A DNA stretch of 64,000 nucleotides from Ignisphaera cupida (GTDB lineage Archaea; Thermoproteota; Thermoprotei_A; Sulfolobales; Ignisphaeraceae), in NCBI RefSeq assembly GCF_030186535.1, contig NZ_JASNVW010000001.1, positions 248,001 to 312,000 on the forward strand. Direction: 5' to 3'. The notes beneath the pieces were generated by a model. It worked only from the letters and a program-made list of their open reading frames with translations. It had not been told where the DNA came from and made no database searches. The position numbers and the translations under genes are program-made. Shown here piece after piece: positions 53,213 through 63,522 of this stretch. Each line of letters starts with the position of its first letter. Positions within the stretch are counted from its first letter, which is position 1.

Positions 53213-54568
53213 CTAGGCTAATATTTGAAGCAGCTTTTTAACAGCATCTATAGCATTTTTGCCCAATACTCTTATCATAGGCTCTTTTCCAACATCACCA
53301 ACATCATATATTAAATCAGGAATCTCTTTCGTTATTTGAGATGCAATCCACTCCATACTACCCATGGGAGCTTCCTTAATTTCTGCAGGTTCTCTTCTTC
53401 TATCCACAAAAGCAACTTTGAATCCTTTCTCAATAGCTTTTTCAACAACAGCTTTATCAAATCTTATGTTAACAGCAGCATATATTTCGTGACCACTTCT
53501 CATTAAAGCGATTACAAGTCTGGCTAAGTGGCTTGAACCACCCATTTTCACTTCCCCAACTTTGGCTAGGCGATTACCGGCTTTCACAATTCTTCCCTCA
53601 ACACCAGCAACATCATTTACACCTGTAACATACCTAGCCTCTATTGCTTCCACAACATTTATACCAACTTCAGGAACATAGGGAAGTACAAGGCTTTGAT
53701 TTTCTAAAAGAATTTCAACAGCTTTTCTAACATTTTCAATGGCATGGAATTTAGCAGCCGGTATTTCGATATATGCAATTGGATTAACAGGGCAATGCCC
53801 CTTACCAATTTTTAAACCGAATCTTATAGCCATGTCTATAAACTTCTTAGCTTCTTGTATAGCATTGAGTAGTGGGAAGCTCTTGGCTAGAAAAGCTGTG
53901 ATTGCTGCTGAAAATGAGCATCCTGTTCCATGGAAACACCCATCTAAAATTCTTTCAGACTCAATTAAATAATATTCGCCATTGTAATAAACAACATCAA
54001 CTGCTTTCAACTCTTTTAAATGACCTCCCTTAACAATTACTGCTGCAGTGCCATACTTTTCATGTATTGTTTTAGCAGCTTTTTTGGCATCATCTAACGT
54101 CTTCACACTAAAACCTGCTAAAACCTCAGCTTCGCTAGCATTTGGCGTTGCTACAAGTGCTAGTGGAAGAAGCTTACTCTTTAGAGCTTCAACAGCATCT
54201 TCTCTAAGAAGTCTAGCACCAGATTTTGCTATCATAACAGGGTCTACAACTAAATTCTTGATACTGAAATCTCTAATGGCTTGTGCAACAGCTGAAATGA
54301 TTTCAGAATTGCTTAGCATACCTGTTTTAGCAGCATCTATGCCCATGTCCTCATAAACAGCCTTTATCTGGTTATAAACAATTCTTCCTGGAAGGTCATA
54401 AACATCAATAACAGAGTAGGTGTTTTGTGCTGTTATACTAGTTATTGCAACAGTTCCGTGAACACCCAATGCACTAAATGTTTTTAGGTCAGCCTCTATA
54501 CCAGCTCCTCCACCAGAATCACTACCAGCTATGGTCATTGCAACAGGGATTTTCCTCAAGCTAACCAC
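53213..54568 (-). CDS. thiDN: HMP/HMP-P kinase - thiamine phosphate synthase fusion
   Basis: 451 residues. Residues 1-265 are ThiD ([50 protein letters not shown]), phosphorylating the pyrimidine HMP. Residues about 280-451 are the ThiN domain ([46 protein letters not shown]), which joins pyrimidine and thiazole moieties in archaea in place of ThiE. GTG start overlaps the thi4 stop by 8 nt. Confidence 0.92.
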   Translation of the reverse strand: MVSLRKIPVAMTIAGSDSGGGAGIEADLKTFSALGVHGTVAITSITAQNTYSVIDVYDLPGRIVYNQIKAVYEDMGIDAAKTGMLSNSEIISAVAQAIRDFSIKNLVVDPVMIAKSGARLLREDAVEALKSKLLPLALVATPNASEAEVLAGFSVKTLDDAKKAAKTIHEKYGTAAVIVKGGHLKELKAVDVVYYNGEYYLIESERILDGCFHGTGCSFSAAITAFLAKSFPLLNAIQEAKKFIDMAIRFGLKIGKGHCPVNPIAYIEIPAAKFHAIENVRKAVEILLENQSLVLPYVPEVGINVVEAIEARYVTGVNDVAGVEGRIVKAGNRLAKVGEVKMGGSSHLARLVIALMRSGHEIYAAVNIRFDKAVVEKAIEKGFKVAFVDRRREPAEIKEAPMGSMEWIASQITKEIPDLIYDVGDVGKEPMIRVLGKNAIDAVKKLLQILA

Positions 54569-55346
54569 TCAAATCATTAACAATTATTTCAGCAACTTTC
54601 TTACCTGATAAAAGCATAGAGCTAAATATTGGACCCATTCTGGGTAGTCCATGGATTGTTGCTACAGACATTCCAGCTACGTAAAGACCTGGTAAAACCC
54701 TTCCAGTTTTCTCTACAACAACTCTTTCAGATAATTCTGAATAAGCAGATTTCTCACCAATTAGCTGAATTCCTGCCTCAGGTATTTTTCTTGCAACAAT
54801 TTGAAGAACTTCAGCATCATGACCAGTAGCGTCTACTACAGCCTTAGACCTTATAAACAGGGGATCTACATGAAGACCAGACATTATCACAGCACTCCAC
54901 TGAATAACAACACCCTCTATACGCAACGGGTTTTCCCTATATATCACATCCTCAATGTGAATACCATGAACAATTTTTGCACCAGCATCTATTGCACCTA
55001 CTGCAAGTTTTGCCATGAGCTCAGAAGAGTCTAGAACATAGAGATTCTCCTCCTCATCCACTTGATACCTAATCTTAAAATCATCTAGTATGTGCTTTGC
55101 TGACTCATCAACAACAATTTTATGGAAAAGCATACCACCACCACCAATTCCACCACCAAAGCTAAGTCTACGCTCAAATACAACAACCCTAAACCCCTTC
55201 TCGGCAATGTATTTAGCTGCAGTCATTCCAGCTGGGCCAGCACCAACAATAACAACATCAACATTGCACAGATTTAGATAGTCAGCCATAGTATTTCTAA
55301 TTATTGCTCTAGTTATTCTCTCCTCTAAACTTTTGCCATTAACCAA
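54561..55346 (-). CDS. thi4: Thiazole synthase Thi4, sulphide-dependent (His) type
   Basis: 261 residues, FAD/NAD fold: [36 protein letters not shown], and [18 protein letters not shown] at the end. At the position where yeast Thi4 has its sacrificed Cys, this protein reads [10 protein letters not shown], with His. Methanococcal Thi4 with His uses free sulphide and works catalytically. Makes the thiazole moiety from NAD and glycine. Start TTG 55346; ATG at about residue 20 is an alternative. Coupled with thiDN. Confidence 0.9.
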   Translation of the reverse strand: MVNGKSLEERITRAIIRNTMADYLNLCNVDVVIVGAGPAGMTAAKYIAEKGFRVVVFERRLSFGGGIGGGGMLFHKIVVDESAKHILDDFKIRYQVDEEENLYVLDSSELMAKLAVGAIDAGAKIVHGIHIEDVIYRENPLRIEGVVIQWSAVIMSGLHVDPLFIRSKAVVDATGHDAEVLQIVARKIPEAGIQLIGEKSAYSELSERVVVEKTGRVLPGLYVAGMSVATIHGLPRMGPIFSSMLLSGKKVAEIIVNDLSG

Positions 55347-55469
55347 TTCAAAGCACCCTAAACAATAACTAAATCAAAACAAAGAAAGATGCAAAATTAA
55401 TAAGTTTTTAGCTTATAAACAATACAACACTCTCTCCTTAAAAATTCATGCACAGTTGTTTAGTAATAC

Positions 55470-56441
55470 CTATAGCCTTGCTGTTACAGAACCTGTTACA
55501 TAATCCCATGTAATTTTAGGCACGGGCCTACCACCCCACAAAACATCTTCCAAAATAGTTACAAAGCCTATTGCTATTGGCTCCAACCCAACCTCTCTAA
55601 GTTCCTGAACTATTACATCTTCATAACTCAGATTCACAACCAGTAGCGGGGTATACTCTTCATTTGATGCCAAAGCCATGACAATTGAATCTATGTTACT
55701 ACTTCTTGAATACTCTACTGCTAATGGATGAAGAATTTTCAATGGGTTTTCATATATGTAAACCCCATTTCCACTAACATCATGTAGTTGCTGCAATGCT
55801 TCTGCCAATGTGTCGCTAACATCTATTGATCCAGTTATGCCCTGTCTACACCTTTCCAGAACACTTACAATATTGGTGTTTACCACTGGTCTACAAGCAA
55901 AGTTTCTAACTTCTTCAAAAGCTGGGTATCTACCTTTCGAATACTCAATGTATGCAATAGTGGAAAGACCTATTTTTCTTGGTATTAAAATCTTGTCTAG
56001 AGGTTTTGATGCCCTGGGTATGGGTCTATAAACACATTCGCCAATAATGAAAACATCTATCCAATCATCTAAACCAACATTAGTATCAACATTCTCGATA
56101 TAGCCACCATACAAATTAACAGCTTCTTCAACACCCTTCATAACATCATCGACGAAACTCACATGATCAGGTTTAACACCAATAGAAACAGCATATATGT
56201 ATGGTCTACAGCCCTTGGCAACAACATCGCTTACAGCAGCAGATACACTTCTAAAGCCAAAGTCTCTAAAAGAACACCATGGGTATAAAGCTCTTGAAGT
56301 AGCAAAACCATCTACCTTAATAATTATGTAGCTATCACCAAATTTTATGGCACCAGCATCATCAAACCACTCAAGCAGTGTTCTAGGATGTCTTCTAATA
56401 ATTTTAGCCCATTTTCTAACATATTCACTTAGTGAAGACAA
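55470..56441 (-). CDS. thiL: Thiamine-monophosphate kinase-like protein (AIRS/ThiL family)
   Basis: 323 residues, AIRS/PurM-like fold. Visible are the N-terminal FDDAGAIKFGDSYIIIKVDG, the sequence FRSVSAAVSDVVAKGCRP (usual ALSDxxAMGxxP) and VDTNVGLDDWIDVFIIGE, DVSDTLAEALQQL and PEKITWDYVTG-like ending. ThiL makes thiamine diphosphate; the neighbourhood with thi4 and thiDN supports this. The motifs are somewhat divergent, so another AIRS-type kinase is possible. TTG start. Confidence 0.75.
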   Translation of the reverse strand: MSSLSEYVRKWAKIIRRHPRTLLEWFDDAGAIKFGDSYIIIKVDGFATSRALYPWCSFRDFGFRSVSAAVSDVVAKGCRPYIYAVSIGVKPDHVSFVDDVMKGVEEAVNLYGGYIENVDTNVGLDDWIDVFIIGECVYRPIPRASKPLDKILIPRKIGLSTIAYIEYSKGRYPAFEEVRNFACRPVVNTNIVSVLERCRQGITGSIDVSDTLAEALQQLHDVSGNGVYIYENPLKILHPLAVEYSRSSNIDSIVMALASNEEYTPLLVVNLSYEDVIVQELREVGLEPIAIGFVTILEDVLWGGRPVPKITWDYVTGSVTARL

Positions 56442-56572
56442 ATATGCTCAACCAAAGTATAGGTTACCACGCAAAACAAGCTATAAACACTTTACTAGCT
56501 TCGACATGTATAATGTTGCTTTGATGAGGTTTAAAAATGTGTGTAAATGGATTTGAGGCTTGGTTAAGGACT

Positions 56573-58018
56573 TTAGCTAATTATGAGGAGATTTACAGAG
56601 TGTGGCGGTAGTGTTACTGGTTCTCTGAATGCATACGCCTTTTCCTCGATTCCAACTTTGTTAGGCTCTTCAAAAACGTTTTTATCATTGATTGAAGAAC
56701 CAGCTACGTATTTGTGTTGAATTGTTGATGGCTTAAGGTTCTTTATATGAATATACACTTCTGCATTTTCTTCTGGATGTCTATTAACTATGAAGAGATA
56801 CACCTTGTTTTGTGCATATATAGCTGAGGCGTCTATGTATGGCACAACCTCTTCAAGTTCTTTGGATATGTAGTGTGGTGAAATAACATCTGTGGCTACA
56901 ACATTACCTTCCTCAACCTCTGTATATAGCTTAAACACTAGATATTGTGGTGTTAGCAGCATCTTGTCTTCTTTTGTTAGTATAAGCGGTAAAACGTTGA
57001 CTGTTTGTGCAAATGTTGCTATCGGCACTATTCTTGATAGTCTTTGCAAGGCATTTAGAACCAAGCCAGTGAATACAGCATCTTTAACACTTGTTATCTG
57101 CTCTAGATATGGTGGTTGGGCCTCTGGATACCAAACATTCCACTCGTCAAACGCTATCTTTATTTCTTTCTTTATTCCATATTTTCTTCTTGTTTGCTCA
57201 ATTGTGTAGTATACGTGTCTAAGATTCTTCTCTATTTGAATAGGCCACGCAACAAGATCTTCATAGGTTTTCCCCTGTCTATCAGTGAAAATGTATGTAT
57301 GTATCGATAAATAGTCTATGTATTCACCAGCTATTCTAATCATGTCAACATTCCATTCAGTATCATAGTCAACACCAACAGCAACTAGCTTTATCTCAGG
57401 ATCAACTCTCTTCATATGATCAGCAAACTCAACTGTTCTCCAACCACACTCCTCAGCATCTCTACAAAACCCAACTTGCCACCTACCCCACAACTCATTG
57501 CCTATACCCCAAAGCTTAACACTGAAAGGCTCTGAATGACCATACCTTCTCCTCAGATTTGCATAGTAAGTATCCTTTGTCGAATTGCAGTACTCAACCC
57601 ATGCAGCAGCCTCTTCGGGAGATCCATTACCAGCATTAACAACTATGAATGGCTCAGCACCAATAAGTCTAACCCACTCAATATACTCATCAGTTCCAAA
57701 CTCATTGGACTCCACCTGACCCCAGGCTAAATCAAATTTCCTTGGTCTTTTATCCCTAGGCCCAACACCATCAATCCAATGATACTGAGAAGCAAAATTA
57801 CCACCAGGCCATCTAACAATAGAAGGCTTAATAGCCTTAACAGCATTTAAAACATCAAGTCTATAGCCCTTTAAATTGGGTATAGCCGAATTCTCACCAA
57901 CCCATATACCACCATAAACACATCTTCCAAGATGCTCAATAAACTGTCCATATATTCTTTTATCGAGTGAAGTTATGATTGAATCCGTATCTACATAAAC
58001 ATGAGATTTTATTGTCAT
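56573..58018 (-). CDS. abfA: GH51 alpha-L-arabinofuranosidase
   Basis: 481 residues, cytosolic (no signal peptide). TIM barrel with SIVRWPGGNFASQYHW, the acid/base Glu175 in LWGIGNELWGRW and the nucleophile Glu292 in IAFDEWNVWYPEA, followed by a beta-sandwich domain. Removes arabinofuranose from oligosaccharides. Divergent from the rhamnulokinase operon. TATA-like ATTTAAATAT at 58056-58066 lies about 40 nt upstream, consistent with a short leader. Confidence 0.93.
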   Translation of the reverse strand: MTIKSHVYVDTDSIITSLDKRIYGQFIEHLGRCVYGGIWVGENSAIPNLKGYRLDVLNAVKAIKPSIVRWPGGNFASQYHWIDGVGPRDKRPRKFDLAWGQVESNEFGTDEYIEWVRLIGAEPFIVVNAGNGSPEEAAAWVEYCNSTKDTYYANLRRRYGHSEPFSVKLWGIGNELWGRWQVGFCRDAEECGWRTVEFADHMKRVDPEIKLVAVGVDYDTEWNVDMIRIAGEYIDYLSIHTYIFTDRQGKTYEDLVAWPIQIEKNLRHVYYTIEQTRRKYGIKKEIKIAFDEWNVWYPEAQPPYLEQITSVKDAVFTGLVLNALQRLSRIVPIATFAQTVNVLPLILTKEDKMLLTPQYLVFKLYTEVEEGNVVATDVISPHYISKELEEVVPYIDASAIYAQNKVYLFIVNRHPEENAEVYIHIKNLKPSTIQHKYVAGSSINDKNVFEEPNKVGIEEKAYAFREPVTLPPHSVNLLIIS

Positions 58019-58337
58019 TTCTATACACCAAATTTTTCCACATATCCTCTACCATATTTAAATTTGACTCTAACTCAAGTCATGAGTTTTCTTACAATAG
58101 ATCTAGATGCTATGAAAGAAGGTGTTAATGTAAATAGTATTAATTAAGTGTCAAAGGTATTGCAATTAGATTATTTAGTACAGGTTTGTGATACAATCAA
58201 TGGTTGCATACTGGCATAATCAATGAATACGTATTATAATTGGTGATTTTCCACTAATTCTAAAACTTTGAAGTAGTTACTTGGATTTAATAGATTTAAA
58301 TTATGTTAAGAATTATTATGAAATAGGTGAGAATCTG
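58019..58337. other. Divergent promoter region between abfA and rhaB
   Basis: AT-rich. Holds the abfA TATA-like box (58056-58066, minus strand), a 10-bp palindrome AATACGTATT near 58225-58235, and a TATA-like ATTTAAATTAT (58294-58304) about 34 nt before the GTG at 58338. No open frame or RNA gene is seen. Confidence 0.5.
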
Positions 58338-59858
58338 GTGAAAAGCTCTTTAATTGTTTTAGCATTTGACTTGGGGGCAAGTAGTGGTCGCGCTATAATA
58401 GGTAGGATAGATCTTGATAATAGGAGGCTTGAAATGGAAGAGGTATATAGGTTTCCTAATGGACCTATTAGAGTAAGGAATCATTTGTACTGGGATGTTT
58501 TGAGAATATGGAGCGAGGTTAAGGAGGGTATTCTACAGTCCTATAGAAAATATGGAGATTCTATTGCTTCAATAGGTGTTGATACCTGGGGTGTTGACTT
58601 TGCTCTTCTAGATAATCAGGGAGAGTTAGCGGGGCTTCCATATTGCTATAGAGATCCGAGACGTGCCAATGCCTTTAGGGAATTGTTGGCTGTTATTCCC
58701 CCGGAGAGAATATATATGAGAACAGGCATACAGTTTATGCCTATAAACCCACTTTATCAACTATATGCGCTTGTCAAAGATGGTTCTTCGTTGCTTAAAT
58801 CCGCTAAAACATTTCTCATGATCCCAGATCTATTCAATTATTGGCTATCAGGTAAAGTAGTATCTGAATATACCGATGCCTCTACAACACAATTTCTAGA
58901 CCCATGGACCAAGAAATGGGCTTATGATCTTCTAGAAGAAATAAAGTTTCCAACAAATATATTTCCAGAGATTATAGAGCCTGGAACATTGCTTGGAGAA
59001 ATAGATTTGCATTTAGCAGAAGAACTTGGAATACCGAAAAACATTAAAGTAGTTGCACCAGCAACTCACGACACAGCCTCGGCTGTGGTGGCTTCGCCAA
59101 TAGACGAAGACTCTGCATATATAAGTTGTGGTACTTGGAGCTTGGTTGGTGTAGAGCTTAGGGAGCCTCTAGTCAATAGAAAGGCTATGGAATATAATTT
59201 CACTAATGAGGGTGGAGCATTCAATACCATAAGATTTCTGAAGAATGTACAGGGTATGTGGTTTATGCAAGAAATTAGAAGAGCTTTGCAGAAACGTGGA
59301 CAAGACTACGACTACACCACTCTTACGCAAATGGCTGAAAAATCCCAGGGATTTATAGGTTTTATCGATCCTGATGATCCAAGATTTCTAGCACCCATAG
59401 ACATGATTGATGAGATAATGAAGTTTCTTGAGGAAACAGGTCAGAGAAAGCCTAAAACAGTTGGTGAGTTAGTGAGGTTAGTACTTGAGAGTTTAGCGCT
59501 GAAATACAGGTTTGTGATAGAACGAATAGAAGATTTGATGGGTAGAAGGATTAAGAAGATAAACATTGTTGGTGGAGGCTCAAGAAACTGGGTTCACAAT
59601 CAACTTGTAGCGGATTTCACTAACAGAATTGTTGAGGCTGGACCAGAAGAGGCAACATCTATAGGAAACATGTTGATGCAGCTAGTTGGACTTGGATATG
59701 TTAAGTCTCTTGAGGAGATAAGAAAATATGTTAGAAATTCATTTGAGATTAAGCGATATGAGTCTCGATATGATAAAAGACACGAGGATGCATATTCAAC
59801 GTTTTTATCTATACTAGAAAAAACAGGTGGGTTGGCTGGTTGGGCACTGAAGATCTAA
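58338..59858 (+). CDS. rhaB: Rhamnulokinase-like FGGY kinase
   Basis: 506 residues from GTG 58338, preferred because GGTGAG lies 6 nt upstream and a TATA-like box is 34 nt upstream (a TTG at 58281 opens the frame). FGGY fold: LAFDLGASSGRAIIGRI at the N-terminus, GVDTWGVDFALLD, ATHDTASAVVASP, CGTWSLVGVEL, and NIVGGGSRNWVHNQLVADFT. The last motif and GASSGR are those of rhamnulokinases. Phosphorylates L-rhamnulose, or possibly another ketose. First gene of an operon with an aldolase and GH127. Confidence 0.85.
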   Translation: MKSSLIVLAFDLGASSGRAIIGRIDLDNRRLEMEEVYRFPNGPIRVRNHLYWDVLRIWSEVKEGILQSYRKYGDSIASIGVDTWGVDFALLDNQGELAGLPYCYRDPRRANAFRELLAVIPPERIYMRTGIQFMPINPLYQLYALVKDGSSLLKSAKTFLMIPDLFNYWLSGKVVSEYTDASTTQFLDPWTKKWAYDLLEEIKFPTNIFPEIIEPGTLLGEIDLHLAEELGIPKNIKVVAPATHDTASAVVASPIDEDSAYISCGTWSLVGVELREPLVNRKAMEYNFTNEGGAFNTIRFLKNVQGMWFMQEIRRALQKRGQDYDYTTLTQMAEKSQGFIGFIDPDDPRFLAPIDMIDEIMKFLEETGQRKPKTVGELVRLVLESLALKYRFVIERIEDLMGRRIKKINIVGGGSRNWVHNQLVADFTNRIVEAGPEEATSIGNMLMQLVGLGYVKSLEEIRKYVRNSFEIKRYESRYDKRHEDAYSTFLSILEKTGGLAGWALKI

Positions 59859-59872
59859 ATATGGTTTCCTAG

Positions 59873-60487
59873 GTGAAGATGCATATGCAAAGCAGTGTTG
59901 ATAAAACTAAAGTTGGTAAGCAAATATGTGATGCTTTGAAAATGATGTATTTAAAGGGTTTGATAACCCCATTAACTGGGAATATAAGTGTTAGACTAGG
60001 CAATACAATACTGATGACACCATCATCATTTGTGCCAACTATAAGGTTGAAGTATGAGCTAAATCCTGAGGATCTGGTTGAGGTGGATTTAAATGGTAAT
60101 GTGGTAAGTGGTGGCAAACCCACTACAGAACTTCCAATGCATTTAGCAATATATAATGTATGCTCCAAGTGCAATGCTGTGGTGCATATTCATGGGGTCT
60201 ACTCACCTTTGCTAAAATCAAGTGATTTAGATGATCTTTTTCTAGATACTGAGCTAAAGTATATTCTCAAGCCGCGAATATGTTTTGTGAAGGAGCTAAT
60301 ACCAAGAACCCATGACCTTGCTAATGCTGTTGTGGAAAAGGTGAGGGAGGGGTGCGAAATAATTCATTTGGAGAGGCATGGCGTGGTAACAGTTTCAGAC
60401 ACTCTTGGAATGGCGCTGGAGCTTGCTGAATTAGCTGAGGTCATTGCAGAAAGAACAGTATTGCAGAAACTACTTTCCAAGATCTAA
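59873..60487 (+). CDS. Class II (zinc) aldolase, FucA/RhaD-like
   Basis: 204 residues. Zinc-aldolase motifs: GLITPLTGNISVR, TELPMHLAIYN (catalytic Glu), VVHIHGVYSPL (HxH zinc ligands) and HLERHGVVTVSD (third His). Cleaves a ketose 1-phosphate to dihydroxyacetone phosphate and lactaldehyde; directly after the rhamnulokinase gene it is probably rhamnulose-1-phosphate or fuculose-1-phosphate aldolase. Gap of 14 nt. No rhamnose isomerase gene is in the window. Confidence 0.84.
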   Translation: MKMHMQSSVDKTKVGKQICDALKMMYLKGLITPLTGNISVRLGNTILMTPSSFVPTIRLKYELNPEDLVEVDLNGNVVSGGKPTTELPMHLAIYNVCSKCNAVVHIHGVYSPLLKSSDLDDLFLDTELKYILKPRICFVKELIPRTHDLANAVVEKVREGCEIIHLERHGVVTVSDTLGMALELAELAEVIAERTVLQKLLSKI

Positions 60488-60493
60488 AGCATT

Positions 60494-62416
60494 ATGGTGT
60501 TTATAAGTATGAATGATGTTTATGTAGTTGATGCTCGCAAATCGCCTTATGCAAAGCTTGTGCCAATACCTCTAAACAGAATTGTTGTTAATGATGCTTT
60601 TTGGAGGCCTAGACTGATTGGTTTAGTTGAAAAGACTTTGCCTATGCAATACGATTTTCTTGAAAAAACGGGAAGAATTGATAATTTTAGAATTGCAGCT
60701 GGTTTGAAAAGCGGAGAGTATACAGGGCTTTGGTTTAACGATTCAGATGTGTATAAATGGGTTGAGGCATCATCGTATGCATTAATCCACAAATGGAGTG
60801 ACGACTTGTATAAAGCTGTTGAGAATGTTGTGGATGTTATTTCAAGAGCTCAGGAAAGAGATGGTTATTTGAACACATATATTCAGCTGAATAAACTTGA
60901 GAGATGGGCTAATCTGGCCTGGTCACATGAATTATATTGCGCTGGTCACTTGTTCCAAGCTGCTGTAGCAGCTAGAAGAGCTCTAGGCAACGAGACTTTA
61001 TTTAAAGTTGCTTTAAAGTTTGCTGATTTGCTTTCAACCGTTTTTGGATTTGAGGAAAACAAGCTTAAAACAGCTGATGGTCATCCAGAAGTGGAGATGG
61101 CTTTAGTTGAGTTGTTTAGAGAAAGTGGTGATAGGAAATATTTGGAGTTGGCAAGGTTTTTCATAGATGTAAGGGGTAGGGGGCTGGTCACTCAAACTAA
61201 TAAAAATCCATTTATTCGCATAGACTCTGTTTATCTAGTTGATCACGAGCCCATTCGTATAATGAATGATTTTGCTGGAAGCCATGCTGTAAGAGCTCTT
61301 TACCTCTTCGCTGGCGGTGCTGATTTGTATCTTGAAACTGGCGATGAGGAATTGTTGAATGCTTTGAAAAGGCTTTGGAGAAAAATGCTTTTGAAAATGT
61401 ATATCACTGGTGGGCTTGGTTCTAGATATGAGGGTGAGGCTTTTGGTGAGGATTATGAGCTTCCTAATGAGAGAGCGTATAGTGAAACATGTGCAGCTGT
61501 TGCAGGTGTTATGTGGGCTTGGAGAATGTTTTTAGCAACAGGAGATGCTGAGTATATGAATGTTTTAGAAACAATATTGTATAACGCAGCTTTGGCTGGA
61601 ATATCAATTGATGGAACAAAATATTTCTATGTTAATTCATTGGCAGATCCACATGCAAAACATGAGAGAAGGCCATGGTATGAATGTGCCTGTTGTCCAC
61701 CCAACATAGCCAGGCTGCTAGCATTCATGCCTAGCATAGCATATGCTATTTCAAAAAACGAGTCGAAGATATGGATAAATCTATTCATTGGTAGTATAGC
61801 TGAGGTGAATCTACATGGAAATAGGATAAAAATTGAGATAAAAACTAACTATCCGTGGGAAGGACACGTGGAGATTAGGGTTTATCCAGAGAAATCAGAT
61901 GAATTCTCCATAATGATTAGAATACCTAGCTGGGGTCTAGGCACAAAAATTAGAGTTGAAGAAAATGTGATTGAGCCTAAACCAGGTGAATATGCCGAGA
62001 TTAGGAGAAAGTGGAGCTGGGGAAAAGCTATTGAAGTTAAAATACCTTTAAAACCAAGGTTCATCAAGTCACATCACTGGATTGAAAGCAACTATGGCAA
62101 AGTGGCTATAGCTAGAGGTCCCTTGATTTACTGTATCGAGCAAGTAGACAATAAAGAATTTGATGTAAGAAACCTGGCTGTAAAACCAGATGAGGCAAAG
62201 CTTGAAGAGGAGTATAGAAAGGATATGCTTAACGGAATTGTTGTTATCAAGGGTCATGGATATGAGTTACCTAGTGATAGCGAAAAGCTCTATAGAGATT
62301 TTGATGAAACACTGGAAAAACCAGTTAAGAAACTAACATTTACTGCTATACCATACTATGCCTGGAACAATAGAGGAGCTACAAAAATGCTTGTATGGAT
62401 TAAAACAATTCAATGA
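60494..62416 (+). CDS. GH127-family beta-L-arabinofuranosidase-like protein
   Basis: 640 residues, cytosolic. (alpha/alpha)6 barrel of the DUF1680/GH127 type with beta-sandwich C-terminal domain. The zinc/nucleophile cysteines are readable: ERAYSETCAAV (E331, C333) and WYECACCPPNIAR (C400, C401); E315 in RYEGEAFGEDY matches the acid/base Glu. WSHELYCAGH also matches the family. Removes beta-L-arabinofuranose or related sugars from glycoconjugates. Start 6 nt after the aldolase stop: last gene of the operon. Confidence 0.88.
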   Translation: MVFISMNDVYVVDARKSPYAKLVPIPLNRIVVNDAFWRPRLIGLVEKTLPMQYDFLEKTGRIDNFRIAAGLKSGEYTGLWFNDSDVYKWVEASSYALIHKWSDDLYKAVENVVDVISRAQERDGYLNTYIQLNKLERWANLAWSHELYCAGHLFQAAVAARRALGNETLFKVALKFADLLSTVFGFEENKLKTADGHPEVEMALVELFRESGDRKYLELARFFIDVRGRGLVTQTNKNPFIRIDSVYLVDHEPIRIMNDFAGSHAVRALYLFAGGADLYLETGDEELLNALKRLWRKMLLKMYITGGLGSRYEGEAFGEDYELPNERAYSETCAAVAGVMWAWRMFLATGDAEYMNVLETILYNAALAGISIDGTKYFYVNSLADPHAKHERRPWYECACCPPNIARLLAFMPSIAYAISKNESKIWINLFIGSIAEVNLHGNRIKIEIKTNYPWEGHVEIRVYPEKSDEFSIMIRIPSWGLGTKIRVEENVIEPKPGEYAEIRRKWSWGKAIEVKIPLKPRFIKSHHWIESNYGKVAIARGPLIYCIEQVDNKEFDVRNLAVKPDEAKLEEEYRKDMLNGIVVIKGHGYELPSDSEKLYRDFDETLEKPVKKLTFTAIPYYAWNNRGATKMLVWIKTIQ

Positions 62417-62671
62417 ATTATTTTGATTTTCAACAACATTACATAGCTTTACCAGATGCAGCTTTAACCAAGGATTCAATTCTAAATCTTGGAGTAAATT
62501 TATGAATAAGTTTTTATGATTACATAGAGTTACATCATCGCCAAAGACATAATTATAGAGATAAGTGTACATAATTCTTTACTGCTTTTAATGCAAAGAC
62601 TAATATGAACTTATTTTACATTTAAAATTTGTTATATTTTGTTTGGAATTTGCTTCAGCATCTGCGGTGAA

Positions 62672-63328
62672 ATGATGATAGATATGGGAGTTGTTATAAG
62701 CATTGTAAGTACTATTGTATCTATAGCTGTATCTATTGCTAGCTTAGCTTATTGGCTTGGCAAAAAGTTTTCAGAGATAGATTCAAGATTTAAGCTAATG
62801 GATGAAAGATTTAATCGAATAGATAAAAAGTTTGAGTTAATAGATACAAAATTTAAGCAAATTGATGAAAGATTTAATCAGATAGATAAGAAGATTAGTG
62901 ATCTAGAAAATAGCATTTCTAATCTGAGGTCGAGAATGGATAGATTGGAAAACGCCTTTTCGCAATTTTCAGACCTTCTTATATCTCTACTAAGCAGTAA
63001 AGGCATGTTTACATCAACTGAGGTTATTCTTGTAAAAAGTGTTGTTAAAGCACTGCTTCCAGCAACAAGATCCAAGTACTACACAAAAGAAGTTTATGAA
63101 AAACTCAAGCAACTACTAGATAAGAATCCAGAAGACTACACAATGGCTGATATTGAAGAGCTTTTCAGAATAGCAGATCTCATAGAAATGGAGGGATTTG
63201 AAAGCAATAGAAGAGATTTGAAAGAGTATGCATGGAGACTAAGATTCTATGCCATGATAGTTAGAGCAGTTTACATATATCCAAAGATTGTAAAAGCAGA
63301 AGAAAAAATTGAACACATTAAACGATAA
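62672..63328 (+). CDS. Membrane-anchored coiled-coil protein with heptad repeats
   Basis: 218 residues from ATG 62672 (GGTG upstream; the frame opens with TTG at 62639). One N-terminal membrane helix (VVISIVSTIVSIAVSIASLAYWLG) is followed by a coiled coil with five clear 7-residue repeats of the form F-x-x-I/M-D-x-R/K (FKLMDER, FNRIDKK, FELIDTK, FKQIDER, FNQIDKK, about residues 38-72), then further helix and a helical C-terminal domain rich in charged residues. No known enzyme motif. It could organise other proteins at the membrane. Unrelated in strand-neighbours to the upstream operon. Confidence 0.68.
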   Translation: MMIDMGVVISIVSTIVSIAVSIASLAYWLGKKFSEIDSRFKLMDERFNRIDKKFELIDTKFKQIDERFNQIDKKISDLENSISNLRSRMDRLENAFSQFSDLLISLLSSKGMFTSTEVILVKSVVKALLPATRSKYYTKEVYEKLKQLLDKNPEDYTMADIEELFRIADLIEMEGFESNRRDLKEYAWRLRFYAMIVRAVYIYPKIVKAEEKIEHIKR

Positions 63329-63480
63329 TTTTATCCAACTTAATTCCAAGTTTATTTCCTGTTTTGATAACACCTCTACACAAAACGCTTTAAATGAACT
63401 AAGTAAGTCAAGAACATATTTTCTTTTAGTTAATGTAATGCTGAAAATATAGCATTGAATAATATGGCATATACACAAAA

Positions 63481-63490
63481 ACTTTAAAAG
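63481..63490 (+). promoter_or_regulatory. Candidate TATA box of the Gfo/Idh/MocA gene
   Basis: ACTTTAAAAG lies 33-42 nt before the ATG at 63523, a spacing typical of leaderless or very short-leader crenarchaeal transcripts. Nothing else is apparent between 63329 and 63480. Confidence 0.5.
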
Positions 63491-63522
63491 TATTAATATT
63501 GAAAAAAGTTGATGTGTGTTGT

